A stretch of DNA of 64,000 bases, from NCBI RefSeq assembly GCF_000024105.1, contig NC_013171.1, positions 1-64,000 of the forward strand, given 5' to 3'. The notes under the pieces are model-generated. The model worked only from the letters and a program-made list of their open reading frames with translations, was not told where the DNA came from and did not search any database. Made by a program: the position numbers and the translations under genes. Below are positions 10,128 to 17,736 of the stretch, one piece after another; position 1 is the stretch's first letter, and every line of letters begins with the position of its first letter. This stretch comes from Anaerococcus prevotii DSM 20548. Its GTDB lineage: Bacteria > Bacillota > Clostridia > Tissierellales > Peptoniphilaceae.

Positions 10128-11432
10128 ATGAAAATTGATATAAATAAAACAGTTTTTGATTTAATAGAAGAAAATCCAGAACTTAAGGATATACTAATAG
10201 AAATAGGATTTAAGGGCCTAGAGAACCCACTCTTGCTTAAAAGTATGGGTAAGAAGACATCACTTAAAAGGGGAGCGAGCCTCATGGGCATAGAAAATCT
10301 AGAAGACAAGCTAGAAAAGAATGGCTACGAAGTATGCGACTCTTCAAATGACCCAGAAGTAAGAAGGAGAAAAGAACTTATCAAATCTTACATCACAAGA
10401 CTTTCTGAAGGAGAGGACCTAGAAAAGGTAAGGAAAGATTTCAAAGAAAACTTCCAAGGAGTCTCATCATCAGAGATAATGGATGCAGAAGAAGAACTCC
10501 TACAATCTGGAATAGATAAGGACGAAGTAAGAAAGCTTTGCGATGTCCACTCTGCCCTCTTCCATGGTATGACCCACAAGGAAAATAGCGAGGGAAGAAG
10601 TATAGATCCCTTTATATCTTATATGGAAAGAGAAAACGATAAGATAAAAGAAATCATAAAAAGAGCCAAAGAAGACAAAGACTACGATAAGCTAATGGCT
10701 ATAGGAAGTCACTACAAGAAAAAGGGAGATTTAATCTATCCCCTCCTTAAAGTAAAATACAATAAACCAGGCCCATCAGATGTGATGTGGGCTGTAGATA
10801 TAGAAATAGCTAAGGCTATTAGAAAGGCTATAAAGAAAAAAGACGAGAAAGCCCTAGACGAAGCCATCCAAAGGGCAGAAGAGATGACCTATAAGGAAGA
10901 TAACATCCTCTATCCCCTCTTAGAAGAAAATGTAAAAAAAGAAGACCTAGACCTACTCTACAAGGACCTAAAAGACTACGACCACTCCCTAATCTCATAC
11001 GAAGAAATAGAAAATAAAGAAAAAGAAAGCAAAGAAGAAGCAGGCTTTGTTACTTTCAAGAAAGGCAAATTAAGCTACGATCAAATCGAAGCAATATTTG
11101 ACACAATGGATGTAGAAATCACCTTTGTCGATGATAAGGACATAAACACCTACTTCAACGACCATGAGGGAAGTAAGGTCTTCAAAAGACCAGAAAGCGC
11201 CCTAGGCCGCCCAGTATATTCCTGCCACCCACCCAAGGTAGAGCCTATAGTAAGGGGACTAATCAAGGACTTTAAAGAAGGTAAAAGAGACGAGTTCAGA
11301 CTAGTTAGACCTATAGGAGGCAAAGATACGGCAATTACTTACTATGCTGTAAGAGATAAAGAAGGAAACTACAAGGGAGTTATGGAAGTCGTTCAAGACT
11401 TAAGCTTCTATAGGGAACATCTTACAAAATAG
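10128..11432 (+). CDS. DUF1858/DUF438/PAS protein with hemerythrin-like middle domain
   Basis: The 434-residue protein begins with a DUF1858-like domain (residues 1-60), continues with a DUF438 region, then a hemerythrin-like helical region (about 150-285, with HYKKKGDLIYPLL and VMWAVDIEI) and ends in a PAS domain (YSCHPPKVEPIV). Such proteins are linked to anaerobic redox or nitrosative-stress sensing. The usual His-rich start of the hemerythrin region (GHPxHTF) reads RSIDPFISY here, so the di-iron site may be incomplete. GGAGG at 10118-10122 decides the ATG at 10128. A palindromic operator lies upstream; a terminator follows, so it is monocistronic. Confidence 0.85.
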   Translation: MKIDINKTVFDLIEENPELKDILIEIGFKGLENPLLLKSMGKKTSLKRGASLMGIENLEDKLEKNGYEVCDSSNDPEVRRRKELIKSYITRLSEGEDLEKVRKDFKENFQGVSSSEIMDAEEELLQSGIDKDEVRKLCDVHSALFHGMTHKENSEGRSIDPFISYMERENDKIKEIIKRAKEDKDYDKLMAIGSHYKKKGDLIYPLLKVKYNKPGPSDVMWAVDIEIAKAIRKAIKKKDEKALDEAIQRAEEMTYKEDNILYPLLEENVKKEDLDLLYKDLKDYDHSLISYEEIENKEKESKEEAGFVTFKKGKLSYDQIEAIFDTMDVEITFVDDKDINTYFNDHEGSKVFKRPESALGRPVYSCHPPKVEPIVRGLIKDFKEGKRDEFRLVRPIGGKDTAITYYAVRDKEGNYKGVMEVVQDLSFYREHLTK

Positions 11433-11452
11433 AATAAAATTTTGGTATTTTT

Positions 11453-11496
11453 AAATCTTCCAACTAGTGTGTAGCTAAGCGGGAGATTTTTTATTT
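11453..11496 (+). terminator. Probable terminator
   Basis: AAATCTTCC (11453-11461) pairs with GGGAGATTT (11481-11489) over a 19-nt loop, followed by a T-rich tract. Confidence 0.7.
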
Positions 11497-11577
11497 TAGG
11501 GAGAGAAGGAATAAACTTAACTGTAAATAAAATACTTTTGAAAAGGGTATAGATGGACTAAAACAGGAGGAGATTTG

Positions 11578-11877
11578 ATGGAAGTTTTTAATTTATTTGA
11601 TCATATAAGGTTTTCTGACCTAGAAGAAGTTGAGGAGGGAATTTTTGAAAATGAGAAGGTCAGGGCCCTCAGGACCATGTCCCTCAATCAAGTGACAGAC
11701 TTTATGATTCAAGATGAGGATGAGTTTGTTATTCTTATGGATGGATTTGCTTCAATAGAAACAGAATCAGAAATAGTAAGAATGAAAAAGGGAGATTTTC
11801 TCTTTATCCCCAAGGGCTTAAGGCACAGGGTTATAGACCAGGATAAGGCCCTTTGGTTTTGTCTTTTCGTAAAATAA
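11578..11877 (+). CDS. Small cupin-domain protein
   Basis: This 99-residue protein is a single cupin beta-barrel. The second cupin motif is visible as GDFLFIPKGLRHRV, with the typical Pro-x-Gly-x-x-His; the first motif (EFVILMDGFASIE) lacks the usual histidines, so metal binding is uncertain. AGGAGGAG precedes the ATG at 11578; a TTG sits directly before it in frame. It stands alone between a terminator and a convergent gene. The substrate cannot be predicted. Confidence 0.85.
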   Translation: MEVFNLFDHIRFSDLEEVEEGIFENEKVRALRTMSLNQVTDFMIQDEDEFVILMDGFASIETESEIVRMKKGDFLFIPKGLRHRVIDQDKALWFCLFVK

Positions 11878-11899
11878 AAGCCCGAGCTGGGACTCGGGC
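11872..11899 (-). terminator. Terminator of the minus-strand lipoprotein gene
   Basis: GCCCGAG (11880-11886) and CTCGGGC (11893-11899) form a GC-rich stem with a 6-nt loop. Read on the minus strand it is followed by TTTTATTTT. The plus strand has no T-tract after it, so it mainly serves the minus gene. Confidence 0.85.
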
Positions 11900-11907
11900 C
11901 GGTAGGA

Positions 11908-12858
11908 TTATTCACCAGGATACATTGTAGATGAGCCTGGATACATTTTTGCTAGTTCGTTTATGATTAGACCTATGTCACCGTAGCCTGTTTCTTCTAG
12001 GATTTTTTGGCCACGACTTGCTGCTAGATCTATGTCTTCATTAGTCATTTGAGCTACTACATCAGGGTCGAATTCGTAAAGTTCTACTAGGCTTTTCTTA
12101 AATTCATCGTAGTCGCTTTGGTTTTGGGAGAATTTCTCTACATTTTGACTAGAATTTTGTGCTTTTACATCATTAGTAGAGTTTTCGTTTTTGTCGAAAT
12201 TATTCTTGCCGACACTTTCTATATAATCATTGTAGAGACCTTCTGGGTTTTTGTCATAGGCTTTCTTGAAGGCTTCTTCAAGCTTTTTGTCAGACATCTT
12301 GTCTATTTCTGCTTGATCGTAGCCGAGATTTGCTATGAATTTTCTTTCGTCAGCATACTTATCTGTAACCTTGTCAGTGCTTTTTGGCCAGTTGTACAAG
12401 TCTTCTATGGAGTCTAGTGGGAATTTGTTTGAGTATTCTCTATAGTCTTTGGCAAGCTCTTGGAAGAAGAAGTCCTTCACATCCCAGTAGCCTGTCTTAT
12501 CGCTTGCAGCCTTGGCACGGAGATAGTATTCCTTGATGTCATCGTCTGTCAATTCGTCGAGGACTTCTGGGTCAAATTCTCCTATATCTGTTATATATTT
12601 TCTGATGTCGTCGTAGTTAATGTTTGCGAGTGCATCTTCTACATTTTTGTCAGAACTATCATCCTTCTTATCCTTGCTTTCTGCATCCTCGTCCTTGTCA
12701 TCTATCAAGTCAGAGTTATTGTTGCTTTCCTTTTCTTCAGCTAGTGCATTTTCTATTGTTTTCTCTGATACATTTCCCTTCTTGGATCCTTCCAAGTTTT
12801 GGCATGAACTTAGAGCTAGGATAAGGGCAAATGCTAAAATTATATTTCTTTTTTTCAT
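11908..12858 (-). CDS. Lipoprotein with three internal repeats, unknown function
   Basis: I do not recognise this 316-residue protein. It begins with a lipoprotein signal peptide (lipobox LSSC, Cys19), then a very acidic, Asp/Ser/Lys-rich linker (residues 40-75). Three related helical units follow at about 82-140, 168-215 and 250-306; units 1 and 3 share a pattern like Y-D-(D/E)-x-x-K...EFDP(E/D)V...(T)xxDI...TGYxD(V/I)...ELAK. It should be anchored outside the cell membrane. The gene is monocistronic and divergent from the cell-wall amidase gene. Confidence 0.8.
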   Translation of the reverse strand: MKKRNIILAFALILALSSCQNLEGSKKGNVSEKTIENALAEEKESNNNSDLIDDKDEDAESKDKKDDSSDKNVEDALANINYDDIRKYITDIGEFDPEVLDELTDDDIKEYYLRAKAASDKTGYWDVKDFFFQELAKDYREYSNKFPLDSIEDLYNWPKSTDKVTDKYADERKFIANLGYDQAEIDKMSDKKLEEAFKKAYDKNPEGLYNDYIESVGKNNFDKNENSTNDVKAQNSSQNVEKFSQNQSDYDEFKKSLVELYEFDPDVVAQMTNEDIDLAASRGQKILEETGYGDIGLIINELAKMYPGSSTMYPGE

Positions 12859-13114
12859 ATATCCCTCCGTTTTTAATATGATACCCTTTTTGCTTATTTT
12901 TAATAATTGTACTAGTTTTTTGGGAAAAATTTATCTTTTTTGAGAAAATCCTTCTTATTTTTTGAAAAATCAAGAAAATTTGTAACCTTTTTGTTGCAAT
13001 TTTGATTGAAATAGTCTATAATATTCATGAAATACTAAAATACAGGAAAAATAGCCAAATACTATAGATTATTTGTAATTAATTTGTAATTAAAATTTTA
13101 TGGAAGAGGTAGAG
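12859..13114. promoter_or_regulatory. Divergent intergenic region with amidase promoter
   Basis: On the plus strand, TTGCAA (12994-12999) and TATAAT (13017-13022) are 17 bp apart and form a good promoter for the amidase gene. The part nearer the lipoprotein gene is A/T homopolymer-rich; no clear minus-strand promoter could be picked, although GGAGGGATAT precedes the lipoprotein ATG. Confidence 0.7.
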
Positions 13115-14884
13115 ATGAAGAAGGTAAATAAAACAATACTGTTAGCATCAACATTGTTTATATCTCAGGCAATTATGTCAGGAACATATTCATATGCAGA
13201 GGAAGATTATAAACTAGATGTTGATGAGAGCTTATCAGAAGATATTGGAGAAAAAGAAGCATCAACTAGTGCAGAAGATAATTCAATAGCAACATACGAT
13301 GAGGACAACCTTGATAGAATCCTATCTGACTTAGAAGAGATGGGATATGCCAATACAAGCGAGAAAGAGCTTGAAGCTTCTAGCGAAGAAGATAAGGCGA
13401 AGGAGTCTGGGGAAAAGGAACTTGCTCCTGAACAAGAAATCCCACTCAAGGAGATTTCTGGAGATAAGGGACCAGCTGATGACCAAAATGCTAAGGAAGA
13501 TACTTCTAAGGATATCATCTATTATGATAATTCTAGTCTTGATGATATATATAAGGAAGTTGAGGCCCACGAAGCTAATACATCTACATCAGACAGGGGA
13601 AATTCTTCCGAAGGTAGATCAGCAAGTAAGTCTGATTGGTATGAGGAAGATTCCAAAGTATACCACAAGGATAGCCAAGGAAATCTAAGCAAGGGTCTTT
13701 CCGAGATAGATGGCAAGAAATACTACTTTGCAAATGATGGAAGCCTTCAAACAAACAAAAAAGTCCTTACAAATGACTCCTATTACGAAGCAAGCGATAG
13801 GGGCATCCTAAGCACAAAAGCTAATGCTTGGGTCAAAGTAAATGGCAAGACATATCGTACAGATGAGAATGGAAAAATCTATAAGGGTCTTACTAAAGTT
13901 GGAAATGACTACTATAACTTCGATGGAAATGGAGTACTTACAACAGACTTCAAGGAAATAAAAGACGGAAAGTTATATATAAGTAATAAGGATGGCAAAA
14001 TTACAAATCCTAAGAACTTCTGGGTTGCAATAGATGGTAAGACCTATAGAAGTGGCGATGATGGAAAACTTGTAAGAGGTGCTCGTAATATAGGCAAATA
14101 CACCTATGTCTTCGACAAAGATGGTGTTATGGCCCAAAATAAGGGAATAATGTCTGCAGGTAGGTTCTACAAGACAGACAAGAGGGGAGTTGCTACAAAT
14201 CCAAAGAACGCTTGGTTTGACTATAATGGCAACAAATACCACACCAATGTCAATGGTTATGTCCAAGAAGGTGTTTGGGAAATAGATGGAAATTATTATT
14301 ACTTCACATCAAATGGCCTTCAAAAAAACACAGAGGTGACTCAAGGTGGAGTAACCTACAAGGTTGATGGAAATGGTCTTGCAAAGCCAGTAGATAACAA
14401 CATCAAAGGCTCAAAGAACCTCGATAAGGCTATGGAGTGGATGTTTACAGCAAGAAGAGCTGGCCTAACATATGATATGCACTGGAAAAATAGAAACTCT
14501 GACTGGGCAGCAGATTGCTCATCAGCAGTTTATAGGTCTCTAATCTACGGAGGCTTCCTAAAACAAGGTTCAGCCGTAGGAAATACAGAAACCCTCTTCA
14601 AACTTGGAGCAGCAGGCAAGGTAATGTATGAGATCTCTGAAAGCGAGATAAGATACGGAGATATATTCGTATCAGGAAGACCTGGGGCAAGTGCAGGAGC
14701 TGCTGGTCACACAGGCTTTATCCTAAACAGAGCAAATGATACAATAATCCACATGTCCTACGGCCAAGACGGAATAGCTGTTACTCCTAGAAAAGGATAC
14801 ATGGGAGATTCTTCTGGTCTACCAGTAAGATACTACAGACTTGTGGGAGCAGATTCAGACAGACTATACGAAAACAAAAAATAA
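13115..14884 (+). CDS. Secreted cell-wall-binding peptidoglycan amidohydrolase
   Basis: The 589-residue protein has a signal peptide (cleavage probably after SYA, residue 28), an acidic low-complexity region to about residue 175, about nine glucan/choline-binding-type repeats (patterns like GLTKVGNDYYNFDGNG and KTYRTDENGK) to about residue 425, and a C-terminal catalytic domain like phage peptidoglycan hydrolases (Amidase_5/NlpC-P60 related). Cys468 in ADCSSAV and His532 in GHTGF are the likely catalytic pair. The ATG at 13115 follows AGAGG; an in-frame ATG at 13100 is 5 codons earlier. It likely remodels or lyses cell wall. It has its own promoter and terminator. Confidence 0.88.
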   Translation: MKKVNKTILLASTLFISQAIMSGTYSYAEEDYKLDVDESLSEDIGEKEASTSAEDNSIATYDEDNLDRILSDLEEMGYANTSEKELEASSEEDKAKESGEKELAPEQEIPLKEISGDKGPADDQNAKEDTSKDIIYYDNSSLDDIYKEVEAHEANTSTSDRGNSSEGRSASKSDWYEEDSKVYHKDSQGNLSKGLSEIDGKKYYFANDGSLQTNKKVLTNDSYYEASDRGILSTKANAWVKVNGKTYRTDENGKIYKGLTKVGNDYYNFDGNGVLTTDFKEIKDGKLYISNKDGKITNPKNFWVAIDGKTYRSGDDGKLVRGARNIGKYTYVFDKDGVMAQNKGIMSAGRFYKTDKRGVATNPKNAWFDYNGNKYHTNVNGYVQEGVWEIDGNYYYFTSNGLQKNTEVTQGGVTYKVDGNGLAKPVDNNIKGSKNLDKAMEWMFTARRAGLTYDMHWKNRNSDWAADCSSAVYRSLIYGGFLKQGSAVGNTETLFKLGAAGKVMYEISESEIRYGDIFVSGRPGASAGAAGHTGFILNRANDTIIHMSYGQDGIAVTPRKGYMGDSSGLPVRYYRLVGADSDRLYENKK

Positions 14885-14892
14885 AATCTAAG

Positions 14893-14926
14893 GAGTTCTA
14901 CTTAATAGAAGTAGATCTCTTTTTTA
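14893..14926 (+). terminator. Terminator after the amidase gene
   Basis: GAG-T-TCTACTT pairs with AAGTAGA-T-CTC (one T-T mismatch), followed by a run of six T. Confidence 0.85.
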
Positions 14927-15198
14927 TTTATAAAATTTAATTTTAAAAAATACATAATTTATTTTAAGATAAGGTACTTTGAGAGATTTGGAAAATCTTT
15001 ATGCGAATAATGAATGAATAAATTAGCCTCAGGAATAGATTGTGAGATTGGAGAAAGGTCTTTATAACAATAATCCTTTATAAGACACCAGCAAAAATCT
15101 GATAAAGCAAATTAATACTTATACACAAATCTTTGACTAAAATGAATAAAAAAGGTAGAGTGTAAACAATTTCACAAATATAAATAAGGAAGGTTAGT
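14927..15198 (+). promoter_or_regulatory. Promoter region of the first oppA gene
   Basis: The gap between terminator and oppA1 is AT-rich and holds no gene that I can see. TTGACT (15133-15138) and TAGAGT (15156-15161) are 17 bp apart and fit a sigma-A promoter. AAGGAAGG lies before the ATG. Confidence 0.7.
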
Positions 15199-17343
15199 AT
15201 GAAGATTAAAAAAGTTTACTCATCTCTAATGGCCCTAGGACTCGTCCTAACACTTACAGCTTGTGGATCTAGCACAGATTCAACCAAGGGTGGAGCGGAG
15301 TCAAAGATCGAAAATGAAGAGGCTAACAAAGCTACAGACTCTAAAAATGCCTCAGAGACTCCGGAAGATTTTGACAAGCAAACTTCTGATGACACCATAG
15401 TTATGGGAGTTGATTCCTTAAATGGAGACTTCATCCAAGGCTATGCCAATGATGGAAATGACGTAAAGGTAAGAAGATTCATGGGTATAGAAGGAAACAA
15501 TGGCTATGATTGCTATGTCCAAGACGAGGAAGGTAAGTTTCAAACAAACACAGCTGCCCTTGAAAAAGACCCTGAAGTAAAGATTAACGAAGATGGATCA
15601 AGGACAACAACTTATACCATAAAGAAAGACCTAAAATGGTCAGATGGAGAACCTATCACAGCTGATGATTATATATTTGGAATCCTCCTAGAATCAGATA
15701 AGGACTTTAACCCACTAACAGCATCTATGAATATAGGAGCAGACTCACTCTTAGGCTACAAGGCCTTCAAAAATGGGGAGACTGATAGTTTTGAAGGAAT
15801 CGAAAAACACGACGACTATAGCTTTAGCCTAACAGTAGATTCTTCCCAACTACCATATTTTGAAGTAGAAGTCCTATCAAATGCAGGCCCTAGCCCAATG
15901 CACTATATAGGAGAAAACCTAGCTGTTTCAGAAGATGGCAAGAAGCTTGTAGTTAAGGAAGGCTATGAAGTCACAGATAAGGATAGAGACGACTACAAGA
16001 AATCTATAGACAAGCAAATAGAAATCCTAAAAGAAGGCTTCGAAGAAGATAGTGAAGGCCTTGATAAGGAAAGTGACGAATACAAGGAAGCCAAAGCTGA
16101 CTTAGATAGCAAAGTAGGAGATCTTGAATCTCGTAAAGAGGGAGATGTAGATCCAACTAGATTACTAATAGAAGAAGCTATGATTAAGCTTACAAGTGAT
16201 TACAGGTTTAACCCTAAGGTTACCTGTGGACCATACAAGTTTGACAAGTTCGAAAACAACATGGTTAGACTTGACCTTAACGAAAACTACCAAGGAAACT
16301 TCAAGGGAGATAAGGCAAGTATTCCTCACATCATAGTTCAATTGGTAAACAAAAACATAGGACCAGACCTTCTAGAAAATGGAGATATAGACATTTGGGA
16401 AGGCGAAACTGACGGATCAAAGATCGACCAACTCAAAAAAGCAGCAGACGATGGCAAAATCCAAGTAGGCTCTTACGAAAGAAATGGTTACGGAAACCTA
16501 ACCTTCCTAGTAGACAGGGGAGCAACCCAATACAAGGAGGTAAGACAAGCTATAGCAAGCCTAATGGATAGGAACGAATTTGTTCAATCATTCTTGGGTG
16601 GCTACGGTGTTGTAACCAACGGTATGTACGGTACAAGCCAATGGATGTATAAGGAAAGAGGAGCAGACGTCGAAGGAAAATTGGTAAATTGGGTTCTAAA
16701 TATCGACAAGGCAAATGAACTTCTTGACAAGACTCCTTTCAAGTTCGAAGCTGATGGAAAAACTCCTTGGGATAAGAACAAGGCTCTTGAAGAATTTAAC
16801 AAAAACCAAGAAGGCTTCGACTATTATAGATATGATGAAAACGGAAATAAGCTTGTTGTAAACCAATATGGGGCAGAACAATCTCCAATTACAACCCTAA
16901 TATCCAACCAACTTCCTCCAAATGCCAAGCAAGCTGGAATGGAATATAACGTGACAAGTGGATCCTTCTCAACCCTAATAGACCTCTATACCTTCCCTAA
17001 GGAAGATGCGGAATATACAGCCTTCTCAATGGCATCAGATTTTGCTACACCATTTGATCCATGGCTATACTATTCAAAGGAAGGTCCATTTAATAGAAAT
17101 AAGGTAGACGATCCAAAGGCAGATGAGGTAACAACTGCCCTAAGAAGAACAGCTCCAGAGGAGAAGGAAGCTTATCTAGATAAGTGGGAAGAATTCCAAA
17201 AATGGTACAACGACTACCTACCAGAAATTCCACTCTACTCAAATGTCTTCCACACAGGATACAGTAACAGGATCAAGGGCTTTGATATAATGACACCGGT
17301 ATGGAAGGCATCTGATCAAATAAATGCTATGACAATTGAATAA
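15199..17343 (+). CDS. Oligopeptide ABC transporter substrate-binding lipoprotein (copy 1)
   Basis: This is a family-5 solute-binding lipoprotein (lipobox LTAC, Cys22) that captures peptides for an Opp-type ABC transporter. At 714 residues it is longer than the usual 540-600; part of the excess is an acidic, probably coiled-coil insert at about 258-315 (KSIDKQIEILKEGFEED...). Typical SBP_bac_5 blocks are present, such as KKDLKWSDGEPITADDY and VRQAIASLMDRNEFVQ. A close paralogue follows at 17737, and the permease/ATPase genes come after that. It has its own promoter and terminator, so it can be expressed apart from the membrane genes. Confidence 0.93.
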   Translation: MKIKKVYSSLMALGLVLTLTACGSSTDSTKGGAESKIENEEANKATDSKNASETPEDFDKQTSDDTIVMGVDSLNGDFIQGYANDGNDVKVRRFMGIEGNNGYDCYVQDEEGKFQTNTAALEKDPEVKINEDGSRTTTYTIKKDLKWSDGEPITADDYIFGILLESDKDFNPLTASMNIGADSLLGYKAFKNGETDSFEGIEKHDDYSFSLTVDSSQLPYFEVEVLSNAGPSPMHYIGENLAVSEDGKKLVVKEGYEVTDKDRDDYKKSIDKQIEILKEGFEEDSEGLDKESDEYKEAKADLDSKVGDLESRKEGDVDPTRLLIEEAMIKLTSDYRFNPKVTCGPYKFDKFENNMVRLDLNENYQGNFKGDKASIPHIIVQLVNKNIGPDLLENGDIDIWEGETDGSKIDQLKKAADDGKIQVGSYERNGYGNLTFLVDRGATQYKEVRQAIASLMDRNEFVQSFLGGYGVVTNGMYGTSQWMYKERGADVEGKLVNWVLNIDKANELLDKTPFKFEADGKTPWDKNKALEEFNKNQEGFDYYRYDENGNKLVVNQYGAEQSPITTLISNQLPPNAKQAGMEYNVTSGSFSTLIDLYTFPKEDAEYTAFSMASDFATPFDPWLYYSKEGPFNRNKVDDPKADEVTTALRRTAPEEKEAYLDKWEEFQKWYNDYLPEIPLYSNVFHTGYSNRIKGFDIMTPVWKASDQINAMTIE

Positions 17344-17736
17344 GGATTCTTATAAATAAGATAAACTAAAGGGGTGAGCTCTAGAGGGCCGCCTCTTTTT
17401 GCTTGAGTTAATTTTCTTTAAATTTGCCGTGCTTGAGCAAGGTATTTGCATTATCATTAGAGAAATAAAAATACAGGAAGTTGAAATTTCTACAAATATT
17501 TTTTGTTGAGTAAAAGTAGAGCGGATGTTGGAATTTAATATATTAGTGCTTTAACAAGACTAGGGCTCATGAATCATATTACATGAATATAATTCAAAAA
17601 TCCCTAATATTAAAGAACTATAAAGAATAAAAATTCTATATAGTGTATAAAACCTTAGGAAATCCTTGACAAAATCTATTCATTGAGTTAAAATATATAA
17701 ATATAAAAGTTACTTAATTTTTTAGGGGGAAAACCA
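17344..17736 (+). promoter_or_regulatory. Intergenic: terminator of copy 1 and promoter of copy 2
   Basis: A terminator hairpin at 17368-17400 (AAAGGGGTG with CGCCTCTTT, then T residues) ends copy 1. TTGACA (17666-17671) and TAAAAT (17689-17694) with a 17-bp spacer form a strong promoter for copy 2. The middle is AT-rich and shows nothing else I can support. The ribosome-binding site before copy 2 is AGGGGGA. Confidence 0.8.

Noticed and set aside
12859-12993. A/T homopolymer-rich stretch as curved-DNA element or prophage scar
   Set aside because: It has no repeats with flanks and looks like ordinary AT-rich intergenic DNA.
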